A DNA stretch of 64,000 bases, from NCBI GenBank assembly GCA_934541115.1, contig CAKTDF010000007.1, forward strand, positions 1 to 64,000. Reading direction: 5' to 3'. This DNA is from an uncultured Eubacteriales bacterium (GTDB taxonomy: Bacteria > Bacillota > Clostridia > Oscillospirales > Acutalibacteraceae). Every line of letters starts with the position of its first letter. Within the stretch, counting starts at the first letter, position 1. The position numbers and the translations under genes are program-made. The notes under the pieces were generated by a model. The model searched no databases and was not told where the DNA came from. It saw only the letters and a list, made by a program, of their open reading frames with translations. Below are positions 1-9,214 of this stretch, in pieces.

Positions 1-1038
1 ATAAAATATGGTCCAGAAGCAGGCAAGACCGAGTGCAACCGCAAAAACAGACGCAATAAGCATCGGAGTATTATTGATTCCGATAAGCTTTATTATAAGA
101 AGAGCCACAAGCATTATTGAAACAAAAATTATTCCTGCTTTTCTTCTGTCTGTTTTTTCAGCTATTTTGGTTACAATCGGAATCATAAGACCCATAGACG
201 CAACAAGAGTGAGTATAACAATAACCATTCCGTCATCGGTCATGCCAAGCTTGGTTTTGACAAGGTAAACAAAGTTTGTCTGAATCATTGAAGAAGCGAT
301 GAGGAAGAAGAAAACAAACATCACAAACCAACGGAAAGGCTTGATTTTGAGAATCTGAAGATACTCCGAAACCTTGACTTTTTCCTTTCCGGCAACTTCC
401 CCCGCTTTTTTCAGCTCAATTCCGCGCAGACTGAGCGAAGCCACAACAGCGGAAATTACCGCCAACACGGCAAGCATGGCAGCCGTCAAAAGCCAACCGA
501 GAGACGCGCTCACACCCATTCCGATGATAAGACCGGGAACAAGAGCGGGAACGGCATTGCCTAGGAGAATGGCAACTGTGTTGAACAAGGAGCTTTTTCC
601 GCGGATATCAGTTCTTTCATCATAATCCTCGGTGATTTCGGCAACAACGGCATAATACGGAATTGTGTAAACTGTATAGGCAAGCCAAAACAGCATTGTC
701 ATTGCCGTGTAAAAGATAAATTTAAACACATCTCCGGTTTCTCCGAGCGGTATGAAAGCTCCGATGAATGTGATTCCTACCGGAAAAGCGGCACGGAACA
801 TGAACTTGCGCTTGTCTGCGCCCTTTTTGTCTGCAAAGTGACCGATTATCGGGTCTGTCACAGCGTCCCAGATAATAGAAATGAGGCTGACTGTTCCGGC
901 AAGAGACGGAGACATATGCGCAACATCGGTAAGAAAAGAAAGATAATATGTGTAGTACATATTATAGAGAATTGATTCTGCAGAAATTCCGCTGCAATAG
1001 CCGAGCTTTTTGGCTTTTGTCAGTTGACTTTTATGCAT
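1..1038 (-). CDS. GPH-family sugar:cation symporter (MelB-like), C-terminus cut by window edge
   Basis: I translated this frame by hand; it has no stop inside the window, so it runs off the left edge. The protein should be an inner-membrane secondary transporter that brings in a sugar or glycoside with Na+ or H+. Two family signatures are visible: WDAVTDPIIGHFADKKG near residue 55, matching the WDxxNDPxMG loop after the second helix, and PYYAVVAEITEDYDERT near residue 130, matching the PYxAL.PE.T.DYDER signature of the glycoside-pentoside-hexuronide family. The ATG at 1038 is preceded by GGAGTG. It starts 48 bp after the stop of the secreted protease upstream on the same strand, so the two may share a transcript. 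Substrate cannot be told from this part. Confidence 0.9.
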   Translation of the reverse strand, partial: MHKSQLTKAKKLGYCSGISAESILYNMYYTYYLSFLTDVAHMSPSLAGTVSLISIIWDAVTDPIIGHFADKKGADKRKFMFRAAFPVGITFIGAFIPLGETGDVFKFIFYTAMTMLFWLAYTVYTIPYYAVVAEITEDYDERTDIRGKSSLFNTVAILLGNAVPALVPGLIIGMGVSASLGWLLTAAMLAVLAVISAVVASLSLRGIELKKAGEVAGKEKVKVSEYLQILKIKPFRWFVMFVFFFLIASSMIQTNFVYLVKTKLGMTDDGMVIVILTLVASMGLMIPIVTKIAEKTDRRKAGIIFVSIMLVALLIIKLIGINNTPMLIASVFAVALGLACFWTIFY

Positions 1039-1086
1039 TTGCTGTCACACTCCAAAAAAGATTTTTGCCTTTAAGACAAAGTATAA

Positions 1087-3960
1087 CTACTTATTTGTTG
1101 TGTCAATTACCGGCCATGTGGAATCAAAGCTGTATACACGCGGCGCGGTGAGCGCGGAAGCCGAGATGTTCGCAGAATTTTCAACAGTACCGGAAAGAGA
1201 GACCGAACCGTAAGCCTCGTTATACGCGTAATCGACTATGTAAAGATTGACCTGTTCAAGAGAAGAAAGCTCGCGGCGCGACACCTTGCTGACATTGACC
1301 GTATAGGTATAAACGCCGTTTGAATCCGGCTCAATTCCTTTAAAGGAAACCTTGCCGAGCGATTCATCGCTGTTATTAAACAATTCAAAGCCCATAACAA
1401 AGCGGTTATCTCTGATTTTCACGGTGAGAACGGCTTCTGAATTTTCTATTTTATACTCTGCGCTTTCGAGTACGGGTTTTTGGTTATCAACAACAAACGG
1501 CATTGAAATCGTGGTGCGCTTACCCCTGTAATTTGCCGGTGTGGTGGAAACCTTGTAGACATAGCTGTGACCGTCGATAAGGTCAGTCATTCCCCAAAGC
1601 ACTCCCACCTGAGAATTGGCATAGGGATTACTCGTCTTGCGCGCATATTCAAACAAAGATGAGCCGCAGAATCTGAAAACACCGCTTTCCGTGAATAGGT
1701 TGTAATCCATTCTTTTTCCGTTGCGCACAAGTCCGATGTTCGCAGTGACATACGGTTTTTTCATTTGGCTTTCAAGCGCATGAGACGAATAGGCGCAGTA
1801 TTTTGTGTCGATTCCGTACTCACTGCCTTTTTCAAAAATGTTCGCGCCGAGCGGATAATAGTCTTCTCCGTCAGTGACTGCAAGACCCCATTCTCCGTTC
1901 ATATACGGCTTTTCGCTGTCATAAATCGTGTTGTCAAAAAGCCATGCCTTTGACCAGTCACCGTTGAAAGAAACAAACGGAAGAGAAAGGTCGGGAACCA
2001 ACGCGTCGTCGCTTTCAAGGAAAACAAAGCCGTCAACAAAAAATCCGTTTTTGAACACCGACTGCTGAGCTTTGATAAACCTGTCTGAAACGGTGATTCT
2101 GACTTTAATCGTTTTGCTTTCACCGGGAGCAAGCGTAATAAAACCGTTTTGAACGCCCTCTGTGTACTCGGCGGTATACTGTCCCAAACCAAGCCTTTTC
2201 GCGCTTAAAGTATTTACATACTGCGAGCCCTGCTTTGTGTAGCTATCTGAAAGCACAGCCTCGTGCAGTTTATATGAGAGAGTTTTTTCAGAAAGATTAT
2301 GCGCTTTGAAAGAAAATTCAAGAACTCCGTTGGTGTTTTCGCCAAGTTCAATTTTCGGGCGCGAAACACCGTCTGACTGCGTGAGATATGCCGGAGTTGA
2401 AAGTGCGCTCTGAACTGCAACAAGACCTGCGCCCTGCTGCCTCGGCGAATAATACGCCGCTTTTCCGTAAGCACGGAAAGGAACGGCTGTGCTCATGAGC
2501 AGGCTGCTGACAAATTCTGCGCTGTTTTTATTGTTATTGGACGGATATTTTTCATTTACATACTGCTTGACAAGGGCATAACAGCCGGAAAAATACGGAG
2601 CAGCCATTGACGTTCCGCTCATTGAACCGTAAGCGCTGCCGGGGACTGAGGAATAAATTCTGCTGCCCGGTGCAGTAATTTCCGGCTTTAATCTGAGATC
2701 GGCGGTGACGCCCCAAGAGGAGAAAGAAGACATTTTTGCCGAGCCTGCACCCTCACGGTTGACTGCCTCAGAGGAAGAAGATATCCTTGAATCAATATCC
2801 GAAGACGCAATCGCCATCGGCCAGTCGTAGCTTGCCGGGGAGCCTACCGTTCCGTAATCAAACAAGTCTACGTTCATTCTTTCGCTGCCGGGTACGCTGT
2901 CGTACTCTCCGAGACTTGCCTCATTGCCGGCAGAAGCAGAAACGGTGATTCCGCTGCGTTCAAGCTTTTTATAAACAGCGGCGCTTATCGGGTTATCATG
3001 ATTCTGACCGCAGGGAGAGCCGAGACTCATATTGACAACATCCGCTCCGAGTTTTACGGAGTCATCAAGTGCGGCAAGGTTGACCTCCTCTTTGGCAACG
3101 GAATTTTCTTCATCGCCAAAAACCTTCATCAAAAGCAGTTGAGCGTCCGGAGCAACGCCTATAGCCTCGCCGGCGTTTGCGCCCGCAATTCCGGCAACGT
3201 GAGTTCCGTGATCGGAGTTGTTGTTTTCAACCGTCTTGTCAATTTCGGCATAATCCCATTTATAAGGTATTTTCTGAGAATAATAGTTCACGCCCCAACG
3301 CGGAACAATCGTGTTGAGCACTTTGAATGTGGTAATCACATTGATATCTTTTTTTGAAAGTACCGGACTTTCAACGCTGCCGGAAAAAGCCTCATGGTCA
3401 CACTGAAAGCCGGTGTCAAGAATCGCAATAACCGTGCCCTTTCCTGTGTAACCGGCATTCTGCGCTTCGGGTACTCCCGTGAAAAGATTATATTTGAAGC
3501 TGCCCTCTGTTGAAGACGCTGCGTCTGCCTCGTCCGTCTGCGGCTGGTTATAGCGTTCGGCAACGCTGACAGCCTTGACGCCCGGCAGTTTTTCAAGTTC
3601 ATCTATATATTTATACGGAACAGAAACTGAAAAGCCGTTGAGAACAAAGGAATAAGAATAGGAGTTCTTGAGACTTACACCGGAAATATTCTTTTTGACA
3701 AGCTTTTTGACGCTCTCACGCGCGGCAACAATCTTTTCATATTTTTCACTTCCGAGATAATTTTCAAGAAGATTTTTTCTCTCCTTTGCGCTGTTGACGC
3801 CGTCAAGAAGACTTTTTTCTTCAAGCTCAACAATAACACTGACGTTTTCATTGCCGTTTATGAGTTCAGTTATCTTTTCGTTAAGCGCGTCATTCGTAAT
3901 TCCAAGGAATGACGTTACGGCGAGAATAAAGCTCAAAATGGCAGCAAGAATGGATTTCAA
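1087..3960 (-). CDS. Secreted S8 subtilisin-like serine protease
   Basis: 957 residues. Residues 1-25 are a Sec-type signal peptide; residues about 35-135 resemble an inhibitor_I9 propeptide. The peptidase S8 domain follows with the full catalytic triad: D182 in AILDTGF, H251 in SDHGTHVAG and S451 in SGTSMAAP, plus oxyanion N346 in SASAGNE. About 480 residues after the catalytic Ser look like beta-sandwich (Fn3-like, lactocepin-type) domains. There is no LPXTG motif, so it is probably secreted or non-covalently held at the surface. It should cut extracellular proteins. The ATG follows AAGGGGGA. A TTGATA-17-TATTAT promoter lies just upstream. Function as an active endopeptidase is well supported; the substrate is unknown. 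Confidence 0.95.
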   Translation of the reverse strand: MKSILAAILSFILAVTSFLGITNDALNEKITELINGNENVSVIVELEEKSLLDGVNSAKERKNLLENYLGSEKYEKIVAARESVKKLVKKNISGVSLKNSYSYSFVLNGFSVSVPYKYIDELEKLPGVKAVSVAERYNQPQTDEADAASSTEGSFKYNLFTGVPEAQNAGYTGKGTVIAILDTGFQCDHEAFSGSVESPVLSKKDINVITTFKVLNTIVPRWGVNYYSQKIPYKWDYAEIDKTVENNNSDHGTHVAGIAGANAGEAIGVAPDAQLLLMKVFGDEENSVAKEEVNLAALDDSVKLGADVVNMSLGSPCGQNHDNPISAAVYKKLERSGITVSASAGNEASLGEYDSVPGSERMNVDLFDYGTVGSPASYDWPMAIASSDIDSRISSSSEAVNREGAGSAKMSSFSSWGVTADLRLKPEITAPGSRIYSSVPGSAYGSMSGTSMAAPYFSGCYALVKQYVNEKYPSNNNKNSAEFVSSLLMSTAVPFRAYGKAAYYSPRQQGAGLVAVQSALSTPAYLTQSDGVSRPKIELGENTNGVLEFSFKAHNLSEKTLSYKLHEAVLSDSYTKQGSQYVNTLSAKRLGLGQYTAEYTEGVQNGFITLAPGESKTIKVRITVSDRFIKAQQSVFKNGFFVDGFVFLESDDALVPDLSLPFVSFNGDWSKAWLFDNTIYDSEKPYMNGEWGLAVTDGEDYYPLGANIFEKGSEYGIDTKYCAYSSHALESQMKKPYVTANIGLVRNGKRMDYNLFTESGVFRFCGSSLFEYARKTSNPYANSQVGVLWGMTDLIDGHSYVYKVSTTPANYRGKRTTISMPFVVDNQKPVLESAEYKIENSEAVLTVKIRDNRFVMGFELFNNSDESLGKVSFKGIEPDSNGVYTYTVNVSKVSRRELSSLEQVNLYIVDYAYNEAYGSVSLSGTVENSANISASALTAPRVYSFDSTWPVIDTTNK

Positions 3961-4008
3961 AACGATTCCCCCTTATCCGGTCAAACACCGAATATAATCT
4001 GATAGTAT

Positions 4009-4037
4009 ATAATACCATAGTTTTTATGGCATATCAA
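4009..4037 (-). promoter_or_regulatory. Probable sigma-A promoter of the S8 protease gene
   Basis: On the minus strand TTGATA (4032-4037) and TATTAT (4009-4014) are separated by 17 bp. They sit about 50 bp before the protease start codon and directly after the ribU terminator. Confidence 0.6.
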
Positions 4038-4052
4038 TAAAACATGAAAAAA

Positions 4053-4093
4053 TTACCGCCGCACTTTGCAAAAATATGCAAATGCGGCGGTAA
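4053..4093 (-). terminator. Rho-independent terminator of ribU
   Basis: Perfect stem TTACCGCCGCA/TGCGGCGGTAA, extended by an inner TTTGC/GCAAA pairing. On the minus strand it is followed by TTTTTT. It lies about 40 bp after the ribU stop codon. Confidence 0.85.
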
Positions 4094-4134
4094 CTCTTCC
4101 TCAAAAAGAGTTTTAATCTCAGTATTTTGATAAA

Positions 4135-4710
4135 TTATGCAATATGCTCTTTTTCAACGCGCTTAATAAGCGTAGGAATGAGCACAAGGCTGACAATGCC
4201 GAGCATTACGCCCTTGATTGCGTTGAGCGCGGTTGCCGACCAAATTGCAGCCCACAGCGCGCTGCTTTCAAGCTCAATGCCGAGAAAGTATTTGAAAAAC
4301 GGAGGGTCAATGAAGTAATTTGCTCCGATTCCGACAAGAACAATTGAAGCAATGCCAAACAGAAAAGCAAGGAGAATTCCGATTTTTCGGCTGTTCTTTT
4401 TATAGACGAGACAGAACGGAACAATATACGCTGAACCCACAATAAAGTTCATAAGATTGCCAAAGCCCATCTGTGAGCCGATACCTTTGACGCAAAGCTC
4501 AATTATGTTTTTAACAAGTTCAATGAGCACACCCCAAACGGGACCGTAAAGCATTGCGCCCACAAGAGCAGGAATATCACTCAAATCAAGCTTCAGATGG
4601 GTTGCACCGGGAAACAGCGGAAATTCAAGCAGATAAAGCACAAAGCTGACGGCGCAGAGCATTGCGGTAACAACGTAACGGGTGAGTTTTTTGTTCTTTT
4701 TTGTGTTCAT
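4135..4710 (-). CDS. ribU: ECF transporter S component, riboflavin-specific (RibU)
   Basis: 191-residue hydrophobic protein with about five to six membrane segments and a basic N-terminus (MNTKKNKKLTRYVV), the size and layout of ECF S components. The segment FPGATHLKLDLSDIPAL followed by GPVWGVLIELVKN is typical of RibU. The S component binds the vitamin outside the cell and works with the shared EcfT/EcfA/EcfA' module, which is not in this window. Specificity for riboflavin is strongly supported by the FMN riboswitch upstream, which would shut the gene off when FMN is plentiful. It is a single-gene unit with its own promoter and terminator. Confidence 0.93.
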   Translation of the reverse strand: MNTKKNKKLTRYVVTAMLCAVSFVLYLLEFPLFPGATHLKLDLSDIPALVGAMLYGPVWGVLIELVKNIIELCVKGIGSQMGFGNLMNFIVGSAYIVPFCLVYKKNSRKIGILLAFLFGIASIVLVGIGANYFIDPPFFKYFLGIELESSALWAAIWSATALNAIKGVMLGIVSLVLIPTLIKRVEKEHIA

Positions 4711-4751
4711 GACAAACCAACCTTTCTTTTCTTTGATTTGACAAACAAAAA

Positions 4752-4772
4752 CGCCCGCAAAAATTGCGGGCG
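4752..4772 (-). terminator. Expression-platform terminator of the FMN riboswitch
   Basis: Stem CGCCCGCA/TGCGGGCG with a short A/T loop, followed on the minus strand by TTTTTGTTTG. It lies between the FMN aptamer and ribU, so ligand binding probably causes premature termination. Confidence 0.85.
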
Positions 4773-4801
4773 CAGAAAAGCAAAAGCTGTCATTTGTTTT
4801 T

Positions 4802-4914
4802 CTTCTTCCGTCCGGACTATGACCGTCGGCTTCGGAATCACACCGAATCGGCTTTGCAAAAGCAAAGTTCGCAGGCTATACTGCCGGTGAGGAATTACAC
4901 CTCGCCCCGAAGAT
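4802..4914 (-). promoter_or_regulatory. FMN riboswitch (RFN element) controlling ribU
   Basis: Reading the minus strand, the element opens with CTTCGGGGCGAGGTG, continues with AATTCCTCACCGGC and AGCCTGCGA, then GATTCGGTGTGATTCCG, and closes with GACGGTCATAGTCCGGACGG and AAGA. These are the conserved blocks of the RFN aptamer, and the two ends pair (CTTC/GAAG). A terminator hairpin follows. The downstream gene is ribU, a usual target. Confidence 0.95.
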
Positions 4915-4929
4915 TTATTTGTCACCGAT

Positions 4930-4958
4930 ATTATATTCCTTCAAAAAAGCTTTGTCAA
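4930..4958 (-). promoter_or_regulatory. Sigma-A promoter of the FMN riboswitch-ribU unit
   Basis: TTGACA (4953-4958), a 17-bp spacer and TATAAT (4930-4935) on the minus strand: a consensus promoter ending about 15 bp before the aptamer. The spacer overlaps a 13-bp inverted repeat (CTTCAAAAAAGCT/AGCTTTTTTGAAG, 4939-4972), discussed in the findings. Confidence 0.85.
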
Positions 4959-5102
4959 TAGCTTTTTTGAAGGAACAATCAGAAGATCTAAAACCTGGTC
5001 TTTCCTGTCTTTTTTGCAATGCCGAGGTATTATAAAACAGATGTGTAGTACAACGCAGAATAAACCGCAAAGATTTGTGTCTATATCCAACGTCAGCCCA
5101 AG

Positions 5103-6053
5103 TCATATTCTTGTTTCGAGAGCGGTCACATTGCCGAGAATTTCAACCTCGCCGAGCCCTGCCGGAAGAAAGATGCTCTCACCCTTATAAAAAGTCAAAA
5201 CACTGTCTTTGTGGCAGAGAACGCCGTTACCCTCGAGTGCAACGAGCGAAACAAAAGAGCTTTCGTCCGCAGTAACTTTCATGCTTTCTTCAACGTCAAG
5301 TCTTGAAACTGTGAAAATGTCGCAGGAAGAAAGCAGGGTTCTTCCGTTCTCTCCTTTTTCGGGCGCATAGCTTTTTTTCGGCTCGGTCTTGCTGAGATTC
5401 AAAACATCAAGAGCTTTTTTAACGTGCAGCTCCCGAGGCTTTCCGTTTTGCAGTCTGCCGTAATCGTACACACGGTAGGTAACGTTTGAGCTTTGCTGAA
5501 CCTCTGCCAGCAAAATACCTTTTCCTATAGCGTGGAGAGTTCCGGCTGTGATATAAAACACATCGCCTTTTTTCACTTCAATTTCATTGCAGAGAGAAAG
5601 AACGGTGTTTTCTTCAATCGCCTTTTCAAAATCTTCACGCGTAACATTTTCTTTGAGTCCATAAATGAGCTTTGCGCCCTTTTCACAGTCAATCACATAC
5701 CACATTTCGGTTTTTCCGCTCTGATTTTCGTGTTCTCTTGCATAAGCATCGTCAGGGTGAACTTGAAGCGAAAGATTGTCATGCGCATCAATCAGCTTTA
5801 TAAGAACCGGAAAAGACGAAAACCTTTCCGCATGAGTTCCGAGGTATGCCCTGCCCTCATTTTGAAGCACATCCGAGAGTGTTCCGGAGGCAAAATCACC
5901 GTTTTTAATTATATTTTCTCCGTCCGGATGGCAGGAGAGCACCCACGCCTCCGCTTGACGGTCAAGAAAAGAAACCATGTCAAATTCTTTTGAAAGGCGC
6001 GTACCGCCCCAAATATAATCTTTTATTGCCGGTTCAAGCTTCAGCGGCTTCAT
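5103..6053 (-). CDS. manA: Mannose-6-phosphate isomerase, class I
   Basis: 316 residues, the short Firmicutes form. It interconverts mannose-6-phosphate and fructose-6-phosphate in the cytoplasm. Visible motifs: N-terminal IKDYIWGGTRL, the zinc-binding LQVHPDD and EMWYVI, and HAIGKG, followed by the all-beta C-terminal domain. I chose ATG 6053 because GGAGAG lies just upstream; a longer reading frame from 6083 adds ten residues with no ribosome site. It stands alone between the ribU unit and the oppositely oriented bofA-like gene. It links mannose use to nucleotide-sugar and glycan synthesis. Confidence 0.95.
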   Translation of the reverse strand: MKPLKLEPAIKDYIWGGTRLSKEFDMVSFLDRQAEAWVLSCHPDGENIIKNGDFASGTLSDVLQNEGRAYLGTHAERFSSFPVLIKLIDAHDNLSLQVHPDDAYAREHENQSGKTEMWYVIDCEKGAKLIYGLKENVTREDFEKAIEENTVLSLCNEIEVKKGDVFYITAGTLHAIGKGILLAEVQQSSNVTYRVYDYGRLQNGKPRELHVKKALDVLNLSKTEPKKSYAPEKGENGRTLLSSCDIFTVSRLDVEESMKVTADESSFVSLVALEGNGVLCHKDSVLTFYKGESIFLPAGLGEVEILGNVTALETRI

Positions 6054-6118
6054 AAAATCACTCTCCAGTAATACTTGTCTCATCAGACGAATAAATTGTA
6101 TTGAAAGGTGGGAAAAAT

Positions 6119-6382
6119 ATGCAAATCAAGTCAACGGTAATAATCGCGCTGCTGGCGATATCCGGAATAATAATACTCGCGGTCATGCTCAAAAGCAAGC
6201 ATTTTTTCAAAGCACTTGTTTTTTCCGCTGTGCAGGGTCTTGCCGCACTTTTCGCGGTCAATCTGCTTTCAGCGGCAACGGGCGTTTCTCTCGCTGTCAA
6301 TGCGGCGACGCTCGGCATTTCCGCTTTGGGCGGTATCGCCGGGGTTGCAGCGCTCCTTTTTTCGCGGCTCATGCTCACATAA
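6119..6382 (+). CDS. BofA-family small membrane protein (pro-sigma-K processing inhibitor-like)
   Basis: 87 residues with three hydrophobic stretches. The sequence FFKALVFSAVQGLAAL, then FAVNLLSAATGVSLAVN and a C-terminal glycine-rich hydrophobic segment, follows the BofA pattern. In Bacillus BofA holds the SpoIVFB protease inactive in the outer forespore membrane; many Clostridia carry the homologue without a clear partner. ATG 6119 is chosen over an upstream TTG at 6101 because AAAGGTGGG ends 6 bp before it. It converges with the amidase gene, with 8 bp between stops. Confidence 0.8.
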   Translation: MQIKSTVIIALLAISGIIILAVMLKSKHFFKALVFSAVQGLAALFAVNLLSAATGVSLAVNAATLGISALGGIAGVAALLFSRLMLT

Positions 6383-6390
6383 AACAGCCG

Positions 6391-9180
6391 CTATCTTGCA
6401 ATATACTCCTCAACGCCGCCGGCAACAGCCGCGGCGATTTTTTCGCGGTTTGCAGAATCAAGAAGAATTCTGCATTCCTCCTCATTTGTAATAAAGCCGG
6501 TTTCAATAAGCACGCTTGGGCACTCCTCAAGCCGCGTTACGCTGAACGGATGAAAAATCATTCCTATGCCTATCTCCCGCGCCAAGGTCGTACCGGCATA
6601 AAAGTCGTTTTGAAAAAGCGACTTCATGCGCTGATATATTGAGCTTGCAAGCGGTTCTGAAAACGGACGGAAGTAATAAACAGCCGTTCCTCTTTTTGAG
6701 GTATTGACTGAGGCGTTGCAGTGAACGCTGAGAAAAATGTCGGCATCGTTGACTCTTGAAAAAGCCTTGCGTTCTTCAAGAGTTATGTCGGTATCCCCCG
6801 TTCTCGTCAAATATACGGTTGCACCGCGACGTTCAAGCTCATTTTTGATTGCAACGGCGAGAGCAAAATTGAGCTGCGATTCATTGACCGCACCTGAAAG
6901 TCCCTGAGCACCGCCGTCCGAACCACCGTGACCCGGATCAAGAACTATTCTTGTTCCGGAAAGTGTGAGCGGTCTGCCGCTAAAGCGCAGGACGAGCTGT
7001 CCGGAACTATTGCGTTCAACATGATAGCCGTAATATCTGCCGCTGTTTTTGAGCCATAGAGTCAAGGTTGCCGTTTTGTTTGAAGAATCAACGCTCCACG
7101 AAGCAGAAGAAAAGACCTCGCTTTGAGAAGTATCCACCATACCGTCGGCAGATGTCGTATAGTAAAAAGTAAACTGAATGTAGTTTGCAGTAAAATCGTT
7201 GACATTGAACTTTTTTCCATAGGCAGTGTAATACTCCTGCGGACCAAAGCTGAAAGAATACGGAACCTCCCACGTTGTTGAAAGATTCACAGTCAGATCT
7301 CCGCCGCTAAACGAAGATGAAGCGACTTTGATTTTGTTCGTGCCCTTGTTCGTCTGCGGAATGAGCATAACGTCTTTGGTTTGAACCCGCCTGCCCGAGG
7401 CAAGGTCAAAAAAGTCACGCGTAGTCTCCTCTTCGCTGTCATAAAGCTGACTTTGACCGGTGACATAATCAACCGTTCCGCGCACAAGCGGCGTATAATA
7501 CGGAACAAAGCTGTCATCTTCTGTAAGAGTAGGCCACGTATCGGCAAAAGCAGAGGTAACAACGCACATCTGACTGCCTGTGTATTGCTGCGGCTGTGTG
7601 TTCTGTGCAGGGTCGGTTTTGTTGTGTATTACCGTTGTCGGAGCATCTGTCGAAGGAGAGCTGACATTGTTCTGAATCGTTACGTTTTTATCCGGCGCCG
7701 CTGCCGTTTCTGCCGAAAGACTTTGGGCATAGACCACAACCGGTCCTTCCTTTGAGTAATTTTCGCCTTTATATGCCGCTATTACGGTTAGCTTTCCGAT
7801 TGAATCGATTTCAACCTTGCTTTTCGGCGCCGTAAATTCTGCACGATAATTTCGGCATCCGTCCTTTTCTTTGGTAACAGGCTTTGCCTCATAGCGTACG
7901 GCGCCGGCTTTGACCGTCACCTGCGCACCAACGGCGGCTCTGACAACAATCTTGACTTTCTTGCCGGGTGAAGCATAAACTGCCGAAACGGGAGAGATCT
8001 CCTGTATGACCTCGCCCTCAAAATCAACCTTTACCTTATAAACAAACGTCTTGCCGCACTGAGTAAGCTTGAACTTGTTTTCTCCTGTTTTAAGCGACAA
8101 TTCAAGCTCTGCCGAGCCGTCACTTGAAAGGTCGATCTCCTCACCGTCAAAAATAACAGGAAAAAGATATGAACCGTGAACGGTTATTTTGATTTTATAA
8201 TCCGTTGCCTTGGCGGTTGAGTTTTCTTCATAACCGTCAACTGAAAGAGACTTGAATGCTTTTTCTTTTTCAATTCCGTTTTTGATGTACTCATCAATGG
8301 CTGAAAAACAGTTTTGTGAGTCTGAACGAACATCGGAAAGATTGCAGAAAAGCCGCATGGAAACAAGACTGCTTTCATCACAGGCAATAACCGTTCTGAG
8401 CGTGGTATCGGCAGAGGAGTTTCCCTTGGTGCATTCGTCGAGCCGCAGACCGACGCAAACGGAAACGTCTTTTTGGTCGAGTGCTTTTTCAATTGACGAG
8501 AGTGCTTTTTTATTTTCATCTGCGGTTTTGCCGTCAAATGTTACAAGAACAAAATCACATTCCGACTTTTCAACATTGAGCTTTTGAATTTCTTTAAAAT
8601 CATAAGGTATTTTAATCGCAAGTTGCTTTTTTCCGCATAGCTTTGAGAGAGCGGAAAGTTTTTTATTGATATCTGCGGCGCTTTTCTTTTCCGTGCCGGT
8701 AAGTACAACACCGGAAACATACTTGTTTTCAAAAATCTTTTTGAGTGTTGAATTTTCGGCAGAATAATCAACCTCAAGCAAGACCTCTTTTTTTATTTTT
8801 GAAAGTTCCTTTGAAAATGAAAAAATCTTTTTAAGAGTCTTATCGCTTTTATTTTTACTTTGTGAAGTCAAAAGCTTTGTTTTGATAAAAGCACTTTCAA
8901 ACTCAGACGTTTCAAGATATCTGAGAATATCCTGAGAGCTTTCAGCGCTTTCGGCAGAACCGCCGGAAAGTGAGAAATCGCTGTCCTCGCACAAGCGAAC
9001 GGCATTTTTAAGCGCTTTCGCTTTTGTAATCTCAGTTTCGGGTATATTCACAGACAAATCGGCGCTGTTCTTTGAGCCGAGGTAGAACACGGCAAGAACA
9101 ACGCTGAGAATAAGAATAACAAGACACATTACAACAAAAACAAGATTGCCTTTTTTCAACTTTATCTTCTCCATCTTCAA
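6391..9180 (-). CDS. N-acetylmuramoyl-L-alanine amidase (Amidase_3) with long N-terminal region
   Basis: 929 residues. A membrane anchor or uncleaved signal is at residues 12-35. Residues about 90-300 form an alternating hydrophobic pattern like a degenerate TIM barrel (VLLEVDYS, GVVLTG, LAIKIPYDF, DFVLVTFDG), followed by beta-rich modules and a Thr/Gln-rich linker. The last 185 residues are a catalytic Amidase_3 domain: LDPGHGGSDGGAQG, a conserved Glu in NESQLNFALA, LSVHCNAS and VLIETGFITNEEE supply the zinc ligands and the catalytic Glu. It should cut the bond between MurNAc and the stem peptide in the cell wall. TTG 9180 lies 7 bp after AAGGA; ATG 9174 is the alternative start. Confidence 0.92.
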   Translation of the reverse strand: MKMEKIKLKKGNLVFVVMCLVILILSVVLAVFYLGSKNSADLSVNIPETEITKAKALKNAVRLCEDSDFSLSGGSAESAESSQDILRYLETSEFESAFIKTKLLTSQSKNKSDKTLKKIFSFSKELSKIKKEVLLEVDYSAENSTLKKIFENKYVSGVVLTGTEKKSAADINKKLSALSKLCGKKQLAIKIPYDFKEIQKLNVEKSECDFVLVTFDGKTADENKKALSSIEKALDQKDVSVCVGLRLDECTKGNSSADTTLRTVIACDESSLVSMRLFCNLSDVRSDSQNCFSAIDEYIKNGIEKEKAFKSLSVDGYEENSTAKATDYKIKITVHGSYLFPVIFDGEEIDLSSDGSAELELSLKTGENKFKLTQCGKTFVYKVKVDFEGEVIQEISPVSAVYASPGKKVKIVVRAAVGAQVTVKAGAVRYEAKPVTKEKDGCRNYRAEFTAPKSKVEIDSIGKLTVIAAYKGENYSKEGPVVVYAQSLSAETAAAPDKNVTIQNNVSSPSTDAPTTVIHNKTDPAQNTQPQQYTGSQMCVVTSAFADTWPTLTEDDSFVPYYTPLVRGTVDYVTGQSQLYDSEEETTRDFFDLASGRRVQTKDVMLIPQTNKGTNKIKVASSSFSGGDLTVNLSTTWEVPYSFSFGPQEYYTAYGKKFNVNDFTANYIQFTFYYTTSADGMVDTSQSEVFSSASWSVDSSNKTATLTLWLKNSGRYYGYHVERNSSGQLVLRFSGRPLTLSGTRIVLDPGHGGSDGGAQGLSGAVNESQLNFALAVAIKNELERRGATVYLTRTGDTDITLEERKAFSRVNDADIFLSVHCNASVNTSKRGTAVYYFRPFSEPLASSIYQRMKSLFQNDFYAGTTLAREIGIGMIFHPFSVTRLEECPSVLIETGFITNEEECRILLDSANREKIAAAVAGGVEEYIAR

Positions 9181-9214
9181 AAGCTTTTCCTTAATTTTAA
9201 TTTCTTCAAATTGC

